A stretch of 48,423 bases of DNA from positions 1-48,423 of the forward strand of contig NZ_JYKS01000006.1 in assembly GCF_000935045.1 (NCBI RefSeq), read 5' to 3'. This document shows, one piece after another, positions 8,238 to 20,472 of the stretch (position 1 is its first letter; each line of letters opens with the position of its first letter). The position numbers and the translations under genes were made by a program. The stretch is from Pseudomonas sp. 10-1B. Lineage in GTDB: Bacteria; Pseudomonadota; Gammaproteobacteria; Pseudomonadales; Pseudomonadaceae. The notes beneath the pieces are model-generated. The model had not been told where the DNA came from. It saw nothing but the letters and a program-made list of their open reading frames with translations, and searched no databases.

Positions 8238-9272
8238 TTACTTCTTCGCCGCCCAGGCGTTGAAGCGTTGCTCCAGCTGCTCGCTGTTGTCGGCCCAGAA
8301 GGCCACGTCGATCTGCACCTGGTTGGCGATGTTCTCAGGCGTGGTCGGCATGTCCTTCTTCACCTCGTCCGACAGCAGGCTTACAGCCTTGGAGTTGGCC
8401 GGGCCATAGGCAATGTTCTCGGAGTAGGTCTTCTGCTGCTCGGGCTGCACGCTGAAGGCGATGAATTTCTTCGCTTCGTCGGCATCCTTGGCGCCTTTCG
8501 GAATGGCCCAGGCATCGAAGTCGTAGATGCCACCGTTCCATACCACCTTGAGGTTGCTCTCTTTCTGCACCGCGGCGATGCGGCCGTTGTAGGCCGAGCT
8601 CATGACCACGTCACCCGAGGCCAGGTACTGTGGCGGCTGGGCGCCGGCTTCCCACCACTGGATGCTCGGCTTGAGCTCGTCGAGTTTCTTGAAGGCGCGA
8701 TCCACACCCTCCTTGGTGCCCAGTACCTGATACACATCCTTCGGCGCCACGCCGTCGGCCATCAGGGCGAATTCAAGGGTGTACTTGGCGCCCTTGCGCA
8801 GGCCGCGCTTGCCCGGGAATTTCTTGGTGTCCCAGAAATCGGCCCAGCTGGTCGGTGCGCTCTTCAGCTTGTCGGCGTTGTAGGCCAACACCGTGGACCA
8901 GACGAAGAAGCCCACGCCGCATGGCTGGATAGCACCCGGCACGTAATCGGCCTCGTTGCCGAACAGCGCCGGGTCGAGCTCTTCGAACATGCCCTCGTCA
9001 CAACCGCGGGCCAGTTCGGGCGACTCGACTTCCACCAGGTTCCACGAGACGCTCTTGGTGTCGACCATGGCTTTGACCTTGGCCATCTCACCGTTGTACT
9101 CGCCAGCGATGATCTTGCCCTTGCCGGCCTTTTCCCACGGATCGTAGAACGCCTTGACCTGGGCCGCCTTGTTGGCGCCGCCGAACGAGACCACGGTGAG
9201 GTCTGCGGCCATGGCCTGGCCAGCGGCGAACAGCCCCAGGGCCAGGGCGGTCAGTTTCAACTGCTTGCGCAT
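8238..9272 (-). CDS. agtB: Periplasmic substrate-binding protein (AgtB-like, PotD/F type)
   Basis: Captures the amine substrate in the periplasm and delivers it to the Agt permeases. The 344-residue protein begins MRKQLKLTALALGLFAAG with cleavage expected after AMA (about residue 22). The mature part has the SBP_bac_8/PotD pattern: DLTVVSFGG, the YNADKL segment, WADFWDTKKFPG, and AYNGRI. Start chosen from GGAGAG and the signal peptide; upstream in-frame codons to 9413 are rejected. An exact AANAANAA motif sits between the Shine-Dalgarno and the ATG (see 9272-9285). Substrate (GABA or 5-aminovalerate) is inferred from synteny. Confidence 0.85.
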   Translation of the reverse strand: MRKQLKLTALALGLFAAGQAMAADLTVVSFGGANKAAQVKAFYDPWEKAGKGKIIAGEYNGEMAKVKAMVDTKSVSWNLVEVESPELARGCDEGMFEELDPALFGNEADYVPGAIQPCGVGFFVWSTVLAYNADKLKSAPTSWADFWDTKKFPGKRGLRKGAKYTLEFALMADGVAPKDVYQVLGTKEGVDRAFKKLDELKPSIQWWEAGAQPPQYLASGDVVMSSAYNGRIAAVQKESNLKVVWNGGIYDFDAWAIPKGAKDADEAKKFIAFSVQPEQQKTYSENIAYGPANSKAVSLLSDEVKKDMPTTPENIANQVQIDVAFWADNSEQLEQRFNAWAAKK

Positions 9273-9285
9273 TATTATTCTCTCC
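9272..9285 (-). promoter_or_regulatory. Shine-Dalgarno fused to a putative Hfq/Crc (CA) motif at the agtB start
   Basis: Minus strand reads GGAGAG-AATAATAATG: the Shine-Dalgarno at 9280-9285 runs directly into AATAATAA at 9272-9279, whose last A is the A of the start codon. AANAANAA is the sequence Hfq/Crc binds in Pseudomonas to block translation under catabolite repression. Confidence 0.6.
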
Positions 9286-9312
9286 ACAGTACAGGGTTGG
9301 TGAAGCAATCCA

Positions 9313-10437
<1,125 letters not shown>

Positions 10438-10543
10438 GCCTGCACCTTCTTGTTGGATGACTGCGTAGGCAAAGACTAGACAAGCGGCCAGCGCCGGGAA
10501 ATCGGGGGTGCTGAGAGAATGCCATCATCCGGATGGAAGATTT

Positions 10544-10565
10544 GTTGTAGGGATTCCCCTACAAC
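10544..10565. promoter_or_regulatory. Perfect palindrome upstream of agtA, candidate regulator site
   Basis: GTTGTAGGG-ATTC-CCCTACAAC, a perfect 9-bp inverted repeat with four central bases, 107 bp upstream of the agtA start and downstream of agtR. It is too short-looped and U-poor for a terminator. The arrangement fits a dimeric activator such as the NarL-type AgtR encoded next door; that link is inference. Confidence 0.5.
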
Positions 10566-10605
10566 GATGGCGGGATTGGAATGCTCACCCAACCCACCCT
10601 CTGAA

Positions 10606-10694
10606 CCTGTGGGAGCGGGCATGCCCGCGAAGAGGCCGGTTCAACCACAGTGTTCAGCAGGCCAGGCCCTTTCGCGGGCACGCCCGCTCCCACA
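10606..10694. repeat. REPIN between agtA and agtR
   Basis: CTGTGGGAGCGGGCATGCCCGCGAAGAGGCC and inverted GGCCCTTTCGCGGGCACGCCCGCTCCCACAA flank about 30 bp of spacer. It follows the agtR stop and may act as its transcription end. Confidence 0.85.
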
Positions 10695-10730
10695 AGGACC
10701 GCGACTGCCTCTGGATCACCTATGTCGCAA

Positions 10731-11360
10731 TCAGAGCAACTTGTGCTCCATGGCATACTTCACCAGTTCCGCCAGCGAGTTCACCTTCAGCTTCTGCATC
10801 AGGCGCGCCTTGTGGGTGCTGATGGTCTTGCTCGACAGCGCCAGCTGCTGGGCGATGTCGTTGACGTTGGCGCCCTGGGCCAGGCGCTCGAACACCGAGA
10901 ACTCGCGCTCCGATAGCAACGTGTGCAACGGCCGCGACTCGGTCAGGCCCACTTCGAACACCATGCGGTCGGCCAGCGCCGGGTCGATGTAGCGCCCGCC
11001 GCCTGCAACCCGGCGAATCGCGGTCAGCAACAGCGCCGGGTCGCTGTCCTTGGTGGCATAGCCGGCAGCACCGGCCTTCAGCGCCCGCGCCGCCATCTGC
11101 GCCTCATCGTGCATCGACAGCATCAGGATCGCCGGGGCATCGTGCAACGCGCGGATCCGCGGGATCGCCTCCAGGCCGTTCACGCCCGGCATCGAGATAT
11201 CCAGCAGCACCACCTCGCATGGCGTATGGCGCAAGGTTTCCAGCAACTGCTCGCCATTACCGGCCTCCCCTACCACCTGCATGTCCTTGGCCAGGCCAAT
11301 CAATTGCTTGATGCCTTCACGGACAATGGTGTGGTCTTCGGCCACCAGCACTCGAATCAC
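10731..11360 (-). CDS. agtR: Two-component response regulator, NarL/LuxR family (AgtR-like)
   Basis: DNA-binding partner of the adjacent sensor kinase. Receiver domain with acidic pocket VAEDH, phospho-acceptor Asp54 (VLLDISMPG) and the conserved Lys in ATKDSDP. The C-terminal LuxR-type helix-turn-helix spans about 145-209 (LSEREFSVFERLAQGANVND, then SSKTISTHKARLMQKL). In P. aeruginosa the homologous AgtSR pair, beside agtABCD, activates transporter expression in response to GABA and 5-aminovalerate. Ten bases separate it from agtS, so the two are co-transcribed. Confidence 0.86.
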   Translation of the reverse strand: MIRVLVAEDHTIVREGIKQLIGLAKDMQVVGEAGNGEQLLETLRHTPCEVVLLDISMPGVNGLEAIPRIRALHDAPAILMLSMHDEAQMAARALKAGAAGYATKDSDPALLLTAIRRVAGGGRYIDPALADRMVFEVGLTESRPLHTLLSEREFSVFERLAQGANVNDIAQQLALSSKTISTHKARLMQKLKVNSLAELVKYAMEHKLL

Positions 11361-11370
11361 GATCGCTCTC

Positions 11371-13758
11371 CTACTCCAACGGAATGGCCACGCTCAGGCT
11401 GGTGCCTTCGCCCGGCTCACTGTCCAACAGCATGCTGCCGCCCAACATCAGCACCCGCTCGCGCACCCCCACCAGGCCGAACGAGGTGGGCCGGGGCTGG
11501 TCGCGGCAAAAGCCCTGGCCATCATCGCTGACGGTCATGCGCAATTGCCCATCCTCATGCACCAGTTCAATCTCCACGCTGTGCGCCTGGGCATGGCGCA
11601 TCACGTTGGTCAGCGCCTCCTGCAAGATACGAAACAGCCCGGTGGCCTTGGCATCGCTCAATGCTGGCAGATTATCCGGTACTTGTACCAGGCAGGGGAT
11701 TTGCGTGCGCGCCTCGAAGCGCCGCGCCTGCCATTCGATGGCCGAGGCGATGCCGGCATCCAGGATCGGCGGGCGCAAGGCGGTGGCCACATCACGCACC
11801 AGTTGGAACAACTGGGCGATCAGGCGCTTCATGCTGCCCAGGCGCTCGTTCAGGCCCGGGTCCAGCTCGGCAAAGGCCAGCTCGCACATCGACACCTCCA
11901 GCTTGAGCACGGTCAGCATCTGCCCCAGTTCATCGTGCACTTCCCGGGCGATACGGGCCTTTTCTTCCTCACGCACGCTCTCCAGGTGGGCCGACAGCTC
12001 GCGCAACTGCTCCTGGGATTTGGCCAGCTCCAGCTCCGCCCGCTTGCCCTGGGTGATGTCCCATACCACGCCGTCCCACACTACCTGGCCGTTGGCCAGG
12101 CGCCGGGTACTGGCCTTGATGTCGGCCCAGCGCTGTTCGCCCTGGCGGGTCAGGATGCGCCCCTGCCAGGACCAGTCCTGGTCGCTGGCCAGGGCCAGGT
12201 CCTGCACCCGGTGGTAATCGGCACGGTCCTCGGGGTGGACCAGGTTGCGCAAGCCCATCTGCGGGTGCTGGATCTCGCTGGGCGCATAGCCCACCAAGGC
12301 CTCGCTGCCCTCGCTGATGTAGGGGAATTCCAGGTCGCCCTCGGCCGGGTCGCGTTCCAGGCGGAATACCAGCCCCGGCACGTTGCCGGCAATGCCCTTG
12401 AGCCGCGCCTCGCTTTCACGCAGGGCGGCCAGGGCGCGGTGGCGCTCGGTAACATCGGCGAGGTAGACCACCAGGTATTCGGCGTCACGAAAACGCAGAA
12501 AACTCAGCGACAGCTCCACCGGCAGCAGGCTGTGGTCGGCTCGTCGGCACTGCGTTTCGAACTGGGCGACGCCGCCGGCCCCGGTGCGCGCCCTCTTCCA
12601 CAGTTCCAGCCAGCGGTCCATGCTCAGGCTCGGCTCGAAGTCGCTCAACGGCCGCTCCAGCAACTCGCCTTCGCCGTAGCCCAGCATGCGCTCGGCGGCG
12701 TGGTTGGCGTAGCGCACGTGGCTGTCCCAGTTGACCCAGAGGATGCCCACCGTGCTCTGGTCGATGGCGAACTGGCTCAGGCGCAGCGCTTCTTCGCGCA
12801 CTTGCCGCTCCACCAGGCTTTCGCGCGTCGCCAGCAGGCTACGCTCCAGCTGGCGCTGCTGCCGACGCTGCCACACCAGGGTGGCCAGGGCGCACAACAG
12901 CAGCATGCCGCACAGCAACGCCAGGTTCCGCCAGAAGCCGGTCGAGTCGCTCAGGCGCGGGTACTTCGGCTGCAGCCAACGCTGGTGCAGTTGTTCCAGT
13001 TCCTTGGCCGGCAGCGCCTGCAGGCCGCGCTCGAGTACATCGGCCAGTAGCGGCCAGTCACGCCGCGAACCGATGCGCAGCAGTTGCGGCAGGCCGATAT
13101 CGCCGACCACCGCCAGCTCACTGAACTCGCTCTCGCGCGACAGGCGGCTGAGTTGGGCTTCATCCAGCACCGCGAAACTGGCCTGGCCGCCCACCACCAG
13201 TTGCAGGGCCTCACGCTCGTCGGGCACCCCCTGCAGGTTGAGGTTGCTGTAGTTGCCACGCAAGTAGTCCGCCAGCTGGCTGGGCATGCGCACCACCACA
13301 CGCTGCTCGGTTTCGAGCTTTTCCAGCTCCACGGCCATGGCTCCGGTGCGTGGCCCCACCACCAGTTGCGGCACGCGCATGTACGGGTCGCTGAACAACC
13401 ACAGTCGCAGGCTGGCCGGTGTCTGGGTAAGGCCGGGGGCGAAATCGATCTCCCCCGCCTGCAGGGCATGTTCGAGGCTGGCCTGGTCGCTGAAGTTGCG
13501 CCAGGTAAGGTCCAGGCGCAGCGCTTGCGCCAGGCTGTTCACCAGTTCCACATTGGCCCCGTACAGTTGCTGCAAGCGCCGGTCGAACTGGGCATAGGGC
13601 GCCTGCAGCACCAGGCCGACGCGCAGGCTGCGATGGCTTTCGAGCCATTGCTGCTGGGCAGGCTCCAGCATCACCGTTGGCGGCACTTCCGGCCGTGCCA
13701 AGGCGATCAAGGGCAGGCACAACCAGCCGATAACCAACAGGCGACGCAATCGATTCAT
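11371..13758 (-). CDS. agtS: Sensor histidine kinase with periplasmic binding domain (AgtS-like)
   Basis: 795-residue membrane kinase. A signal sequence (1-21) leads into a periplasmic SBP_bac_3 domain (about 40-265), which probably senses the ligand directly. One membrane helix follows (277-297), then two PAS regions (about 325-440 and 450-575; VVYLADVTE and VVWDITQGK ends), a HisKA_3 dimerisation domain with phospho-His608 in REVHDELGQ, and a HATPase with N-box QEALTNVMRHA (713-723) and G-box DDGQGF. The HisKA_3 type pairs with NarL regulators such as its neighbour. Signals inferred from AgtS: 4-aminobutyrate and 5-aminovalerate. Confidence 0.85.
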   Translation of the reverse strand: MNRLRRLLVIGWLCLPLIALARPEVPPTVMLEPAQQQWLESHRSLRVGLVLQAPYAQFDRRLQQLYGANVELVNSLAQALRLDLTWRNFSDQASLEHALQAGEIDFAPGLTQTPASLRLWLFSDPYMRVPQLVVGPRTGAMAVELEKLETEQRVVVRMPSQLADYLRGNYSNLNLQGVPDEREALQLVVGGQASFAVLDEAQLSRLSRESEFSELAVVGDIGLPQLLRIGSRRDWPLLADVLERGLQALPAKELEQLHQRWLQPKYPRLSDSTGFWRNLALLCGMLLLCALATLVWQRRQQRQLERSLLATRESLVERQVREEALRLSQFAIDQSTVGILWVNWDSHVRYANHAAERMLGYGEGELLERPLSDFEPSLSMDRWLELWKRARTGAGGVAQFETQCRRADHSLLPVELSLSFLRFRDAEYLVVYLADVTERHRALAALRESEARLKGIAGNVPGLVFRLERDPAEGDLEFPYISEGSEALVGYAPSEIQHPQMGLRNLVHPEDRADYHRVQDLALASDQDWSWQGRILTRQGEQRWADIKASTRRLANGQVVWDGVVWDITQGKRAELELAKSQEQLRELSAHLESVREEEKARIAREVHDELGQMLTVLKLEVSMCELAFAELDPGLNERLGSMKRLIAQLFQLVRDVATALRPPILDAGIASAIEWQARRFEARTQIPCLVQVPDNLPALSDAKATGLFRILQEALTNVMRHAQAHSVEIELVHEDGQLRMTVSDDGQGFCRDQPRPTSFGLVGVRERVLMLGGSMLLDSEPGEGTSLSVAIPLE

Positions 13759-13853
13759 CTACACGCTCGTCTTGGCAAGGGCGGCCATGCCGCATGGCCG
13801 TCACGGGCAAATACCATTAGGCTGCCGGTATCATTCTGGCCCCGGGTTTACTC

Positions 13854-14852
13854 ATGTCCACACTTTATCGCACGAAGCTGGCAATGTGCTGCCTGGCCTC
13901 GATCCTTCCACTCAGCGCCCTGGCCGCCGATGCCGAAAAACCACCCGCCACCACCGAGGCTCCTGCTGCCCAAGCCCCGCGCCCGCCACTGCTGGAGCGC
14001 AGCCAGGAGGATGCCCAGGCGCTCGAACGGCTGGTGCCCAAGGCCGAGCAGCAAACGTTACAGGCCGGTGCCGACAGCTTCCTGGCCTTGTGGAAGCCCG
14101 CCAACGACAGCGACCCGCAAGGGGCAGTCATCATCGTCCCGGGCGCTGGCGAAACGGCCGACTGGCCAAATGCCGTTGGCCCGCTGCGGCAGAAGTTTCC
14201 TGATATTGGCTGGCACAGCCTGAGCGTCAGCCTGCCCGACCTGCTCGCCGACAGCCCGCAGGCCCGGGTCGAGGCCACGCCGGCTGCCGAGCCAGAGAAA
14301 GACCAAGGTGAAAGCGCACCGGCCAAGGACGTGCCGGTCGATGCCAATGCCAACGTCGCCCAGGCCACCGCGGCCGATGCCGACACCGCGGAAAGCACCG
14401 ACGCCGAACAGGCCAGCGAGCAGGCCGAGCCGGCCGATGCCGAGCGCATTTTCGCCCGCCTGGACGCCGCAGTGGCCTTTGCCCAGCAGCACAACGCCCG
14501 CAGCATCGTGCTGATCGGCCATGGCAGTGGCGCGTATTGGGCGGCCCGCTACCTGAGCGAAAAACAACCGCCGCAGGTGCAGAAGCTGGTGATGGTGGCT
14601 GCGCAGACACCGGCACGGGTGGAGCATGGCCTGGAAAGCCTGGCGCCGACCTTGAAGGTGCCGACGGCCGACATCTACTACGCCACTCGTAGCGCTGACC
14701 GCAACGCAGCCGAGCTGCGCCTGCAGACCAGCAAGCGGCAGAAAGACAGCCAGTACCGGCAGTTATCCTTGATTGCCATGCCGGGGAACAAGGCCGCCGA
14801 GCAGGAGCAACTGTTCCGCCGGGTGCGGGGGTGGATGAGCCCGCAAAGCTGA
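13854..14852 (+). CDS. DUF3530 family exported protein, alpha/beta-hydrolase-like
   Basis: 332 residues with a clear signal peptide (about 1-24, ending ALA). Two conserved parts flank an Ala/Glu/Asp-rich low-complexity stretch at about residues 140-195. The first contains VIIVPGAGETADWP. The second has LIGHGSGAYWAARYL, a GxSxG-like nucleophile elbow (G-H-G-S-G), suggesting a hydrolase fold. It ends in an MPGNKAAEQEQLFRRVRGW tail typical of the family. Function unknown. It is divergent from agtS with a 95-bp shared upstream region, and is followed by REP DNA. Confidence 0.75.
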   Translation: MSTLYRTKLAMCCLASILPLSALAADAEKPPATTEAPAAQAPRPPLLERSQEDAQALERLVPKAEQQTLQAGADSFLALWKPANDSDPQGAVIIVPGAGETADWPNAVGPLRQKFPDIGWHSLSVSLPDLLADSPQARVEATPAAEPEKDQGESAPAKDVPVDANANVAQATAADADTAESTDAEQASEQAEPADAERIFARLDAAVAFAQQHNARSIVLIGHGSGAYWAARYLSEKQPPQVQKLVMVAAQTPARVEHGLESLAPTLKVPTADIYYATRSADRNAAELRLQTSKRQKDSQYRQLSLIAMPGNKAAEQEQLFRRVRGWMSPQS

Positions 14853-14855
14853 ATG

Positions 14856-15076
14856 GCACCGGCAAAGCCGATGTCATCCACCGCGTCGCCTATTTCGCGG
14901 GCTCGCCCGCTCCCACAGGTACTGTGCTGGCTTCGAGTTAACGTTGTACCTGTGGGAGCAACTGTCTTGTATTGCCCGGACTGGCCCCATCGCCGGCAAG
15001 CCAGCTCCCACAGGTACTGCACAGGGCTTGAGGCCTATGCGGTCGAGGTGGGAGCGGCTTTAGCCGCGAAGAGGCC
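14856..15076. repeat. REP cluster between the DUF3530 gene and djlA
   Basis: Contains three or four REP arms: 14893-14918 (TTCGCGGGCTCGCCCGCTCCCACAG), 14949-14958, 14990-15013 and 15048-15076. The segment 14994-15076 is a near-identical inverted copy of 31720-31802, including the unique spacer between the arms. It fills the gap between two convergent genes. Confidence 0.85.
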
Positions 15077-15077
15077 C

Positions 15078-15845
15078 TTATAGCCCCCGCCGCTTGCGGA
15101 TCATGGCATAGGCCTGGTGCAACTCGCGGGTGCGCTCGGTCGCCTCACGCACCTGCGCCTCGCTGGCACCGGTGCCAGCCAGCTTGTCCGGGTGGTGCCG
15201 GCTGACCAGCCGACGATACGCCTGCTTGACCTTGTCGGCCTCGGTATCCGCCTCGACCGCCAGCAAGCGCAACGCTACCGCATAGGTCATGGCAACCCCT
15301 TCCGCTCCAGCAGCCTTGCGCGGCTCGTACTCCAGCGACATGGCCTGCAGTTGCCGCCGGCTCACGCCCAGCTTATGCCCCCAGTCCAGCAGCAGCTCAC
15401 GCTCCTTGTTGCCCATCTTGCCGTCGGCCCAGACCATGCGCCAACACGCACGCAAGGTGCCTTCCGCCGCATGCGGCTGCTGGCGGATACGGCGCAAATG
15501 CGCGCCCAGCCGATCCTTGCCCGCCTTGCCGCGGTTGAACGCGGCAATCGCACGCAACCGGGCCGCCTCGGCCAGGTCCAGGCGCACCATTTCCTGGCGT
15601 GCCTGCTGGATATGCTGCTCGTCCACCCGGCCATCGCACTTGGCCAGGCGCCCGAGCATCACGAACAGCAACTCGTCGTCACGCAAGGCTGGGCGCCCTC
15701 CCAGGCGCTCGCGCATGTCTTCCCAGCCTCGCAAGCGCAAGCGGCGGTCCACGGCCTGGCCGAGCAGCGCACCGAGCAAGGCCCCCGGAATGCTGGCCAC
15801 GGCAAACCCCGCACCCGCACCAATCACCGTGCCTGGCCACCACAT
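15078..15845 (-). CDS. djlA: DjlA-type membrane-anchored J-domain co-chaperone
   Basis: Co-chaperone that stimulates DnaK at the inner membrane. The 255-residue product begins MWWPGTVIGAG; a glycine-rich membrane segment at about 5-30 is followed by a TerB-like helical domain (about 50-165, acidic DDELLFVMLGRLAKCDG) and a C-terminal J-domain (about 185-255) with the HHPDK version of the HPD motif. Start at 15845 gives a 1-nt gap to the murU stop; the longer frame to 15863 would overlap murU. It is last in the leftward amgK-murU-djlA unit. Confidence 0.87.
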   Translation of the reverse strand: MWWPGTVIGAGAGFAVASIPGALLGALLGQAVDRRLRLRGWEDMRERLGGRPALRDDELLFVMLGRLAKCDGRVDEQHIQQARQEMVRLDLAEAARLRAIAAFNRGKAGKDRLGAHLRRIRQQPHAAEGTLRACWRMVWADGKMGNKERELLLDWGHKLGVSRRQLQAMSLEYEPRKAAGAEGVAMTYAVALRLLAVEADTEADKVKQAYRRLVSRHHPDKLAGTGASEAQVREATERTRELHQAYAMIRKRRGL

Positions 15846-15846
15846 G

Positions 15847-17534
<1,688 letters not shown>

Positions 17535-17664
17535 TACAAGGGTCTCCGACGGCCCTAGCCGTCAAGCGGGTCATGCTTTATTATCCAGCATCTTTTTCAG
17601 ACCATCGAGAGGCGTGCGGCCCCACACGCGGGCAGATGGCACGCAGGAAGCCCGGACTAATAAG

Positions 17665-20472
17665 ATGGCATTGAAATCCCCCGCGTTTCGTAGAAAGTTT
17701 CCGTTGCTGGTAACCGGCGGTCTGCTGGCCCTGCAACCTCTGGCCACGTCGTACGTGGTGGCCGCCGAACAGTTCGACTGCCAAGTGTCCGCCTCCGGTG
17801 GTTGGGACTGCAAGCCCAAGGCCCCAGTCAACAACCTGCCACCGCGCCCGGTGCACGAGGGTGCTGCTGTCAGCTCCGGCACTGAAGCCGCGAGCGAAGG
17901 CGAAACCGCGGACCGGCCAATGCTGGTTACCGAGGCCAAGGGCCGTGGCCTGAAGTCGCGCAGCGAAGACTACAGCCACCTGGACTGGGTGCCGCGGGAA
18001 AAACTCACCGCCGCACAGCTGGCCGAAACCGGCCCGTACTGCGGTGGCGCGTATATCGAGCCAAGCCGCCCAGGCATGGCCGACACCACGCCGAAGGACG
18101 AGTCACCAACCTACATCAACGCCAAGGTGTCCAAGTACCAGCAGGAGCAGCAGATCGCTACCCTCGCCGGTGACGTGGTAATGCGCCAGGGCAGCATGCA
18201 GGCCGAAGCCGACGAGGCCAACCTGTACCAGGCCGAAAACCGGGGCGAGCTCAAGGGCAACGTCAAGATCCGTGACAACGGCTCGCTGGTGGTCGGTGAC
18301 GAGGCACAGATTCAGCTCGACACAGGTGAAGCCCAGGTCGACAACGCCGAATACGTGATGCACAAGTCACATATCCGCGGCAACGCCCTGTACGCCAAGC
18401 GTGGCGAAAACGCCATCATCCGCCTCAAGGACGGTACGTACACCACCTGCGAACCGGGCAGCAACGCCTGGCAATTGAAGGGCAACAACATCACCCTGAA
18501 CCCGGCCACCGGTTTCGGTACCGCGACCAACGTCACCCTGCGGGTCAAGGATTTCCCGGTGTTCTACACACCGTACATCTACTTCCCGATCGACGACCGT
18601 CGCCAGTCCGGCTTCCTGCCGCCGTCGTTCAGCACCAGCAGCGACACCGGCTTCATGCTGGTCACGCCGTACTACTTCAACCTGGCGCCCAACTACGACG
18701 CCACGTTGTACCCGCGTTACATGGCCAAGCGCGGCCTGCTGATGGAAGGCGAGTTCCGCTACCTGACCAAGTCCAGCGAAGGGCAGTTCGGTGGCGCGTA
18801 CCTGAACGACAAGAACGACGACCGCAAAGACCAGACTGACTACAAAGATCAGCGCTGGATGGTCAACTGGCAGCACAAGGGCGGGCTGGACGAGCGCCTG
18901 ATGGCAGAGGTGGACTACACCGACATCAGCGACCCGTTCTACTTCCAGGACCTGGAGTCCGACCAGATCGGCGTGGAAAGCCGCGACCTACTGAACCAGC
19001 AGGGGGCACTGACCTACCGTGGCGACAGTTACACCGCACGGTTGAATGTGCATGCTTACGAAATGGCGACTATCTCGCAGATCACGCCGTATGATCGCCT
19101 GCCGCAGATTACCTTCAACGGCATGCTTCCCTACCACCCGGGTGGCTTCGACTTCAGCTACAAAACCGAAGCAGTGCGCTTTGATCGTGATTTGAAGACA
19201 GGCCCCGTCTTCAACGAAGATGGGGAACTGGACACCACTGCCGGAGCCAACGGCCAACGTCTTGACGAGAACATTTTTGGTCTCGCAAGGGCCAACGGTA
19301 CCCGTTTGAACCTCGCGCCGTCCATCAGCCTGCCGATGAACGCCAGCTACGGCTATGTCACGCCGAAGCTGACCTACATGTACACCAATTACGACCTGGA
19401 CTTGGACAGCGAAGGCAAGGGCGACTTGGCCCGCGCCTCGCAAGCAACCCGCGACCTGCGTGGCGACTTCTCGAGCACCCAGAACCGCGATATCCCGATC
19501 TTCAGCGTCGACAGTGGCCTGTATTTCGACCGCAATACCTCCCTGTTCGGCACCAACTACCGCAATACCCTCGAGCCGCGTCTGTTCTACCTCTACGTTC
19601 CATACAAGGAGCAGACCGATATCCCGCTGTTCAACACGGGCGAAACACTGTTCAGCTATGACTCGCTGTTCCGCGACAACCGCTTCAGCGGCATCGACCG
19701 CATCGGCGACGAGAACAAGCTGTCGCTGGGCGTGACCACTCGCTGGATCGAAGAAAACGGCTTCGAGCGCCAGAACTTCAGCATTGGTCAGGCGTATTAC
19801 TTCAAGGATCGCAAGGTCCAACTGCCGGGTATCGACTACCGCAACCGCGCCGACTCGCAGTCCGACGTGTCGCCGTACGCGCTGCTGTACAACTACTACT
19901 TCAACCGTGACTGGCGCTTCAATTCGACCTACAACTGGGACCCGGACAGCCGCAGCCCACGCTCGGGCAGCGCGATGTTCCACTACCAGCCTGAAGACAA
20001 CCCGAACAAGGTGGTCAACCTCGGTTATCGCTACCGTAACGACACCATCGCCTACGACTCCACCACCGGTACCTGGAAAGTGGGCGGCGGCGACTATGGC
20101 ACCCCGGGCAGCCCTAACTATGTGAAGGACTACTACAAGATCCAGCAGCACGACTTCTCGGTCATCTGGCCGATCGTCCCGCAGTGGAGCGTCATCGCTC
20201 GCTGGCAGCATGACTACAACCGCAACCGCACCCTGGAAGCCATGGGCGGTTTCGAGTACGACAACTGCTGCTGGAAGCTGCGCCTGATCAACCGCTACTG
20301 GATCGACTACGACGACTTCAGCCAAGCCCTTCCGCAGAACGAAAAAGGCGACCACGGTGTCTTCCTTCAGATCGTCCTCAAAGGCCTCGGTGGCGTAGTT
20401 GGCAACAAGGTCGAATCTTTCCTCGACCAAGGCATTCAAGGTTATCGTGAACGTGAAGACCAAGCTTATTGA
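17665..20472 (+). CDS. lptD: LPS-assembly protein LptD
   Basis: Outer-membrane translocon that, with LptE, inserts lipopolysaccharide into the outer leaflet. 935 residues from [11 protein letters not shown]; signal peptide to about residue 34 (YVVAA-EQF). N-terminal periplasmic LptA-like domain (about 110-260, repeated [17 protein letters not shown] strands) and a long C-terminal beta-barrel. Cys39 and Cys49 plus the adjacent Cys868-Cys869 pair fit the family's disulfide arrangement. The longer open frame to 17458 overlaps amgK and is rejected. It overlaps surA by 20 bases; pairing LptD with the chaperone SurA that folds it is common in gammaproteobacteria. Confidence 0.96.
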   Translation: MALKSPAFRRKFPLLVTGGLLALQPLATSYVVAAEQFDCQVSASGGWDCKPKAPVNNLPPRPVHEGAAVSSGTEAASEGETADRPMLVTEAKGRGLKSRSEDYSHLDWVPREKLTAAQLAETGPYCGGAYIEPSRPGMADTTPKDESPTYINAKVSKYQQEQQIATLAGDVVMRQGSMQAEADEANLYQAENRGELKGNVKIRDNGSLVVGDEAQIQLDTGEAQVDNAEYVMHKSHIRGNALYAKRGENAIIRLKDGTYTTCEPGSNAWQLKGNNITLNPATGFGTATNVTLRVKDFPVFYTPYIYFPIDDRRQSGFLPPSFSTSSDTGFMLVTPYYFNLAPNYDATLYPRYMAKRGLLMEGEFRYLTKSSEGQFGGAYLNDKNDDRKDQTDYKDQRWMVNWQHKGGLDERLMAEVDYTDISDPFYFQDLESDQIGVESRDLLNQQGALTYRGDSYTARLNVHAYEMATISQITPYDRLPQITFNGMLPYHPGGFDFSYKTEAVRFDRDLKTGPVFNEDGELDTTAGANGQRLDENIFGLARANGTRLNLAPSISLPMNASYGYVTPKLTYMYTNYDLDLDSEGKGDLARASQATRDLRGDFSSTQNRDIPIFSVDSGLYFDRNTSLFGTNYRNTLEPRLFYLYVPYKEQTDIPLFNTGETLFSYDSLFRDNRFSGIDRIGDENKLSLGVTTRWIEENGFERQNFSIGQAYYFKDRKVQLPGIDYRNRADSQSDVSPYALLYNYYFNRDWRFNSTYNWDPDSRSPRSGSAMFHYQPEDNPNKVVNLGYRYRNDTIAYDSTTGTWKVGGGDYGTPGSPNYVKDYYKIQQHDFSVIWPIVPQWSVIARWQHDYNRNRTLEAMGGFEYDNCCWKLRLINRYWIDYDDFSQALPQNEKGDHGVFLQIVLKGLGGVVGNKVESFLDQGIQGYREREDQAY

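Noticed and set aside
11281..13050. 589-residue plus-strand frame opposite agtS
   Set aside because: Shadow of the histidine kinase, which has complete HisKA_3 and HATPase motifs.
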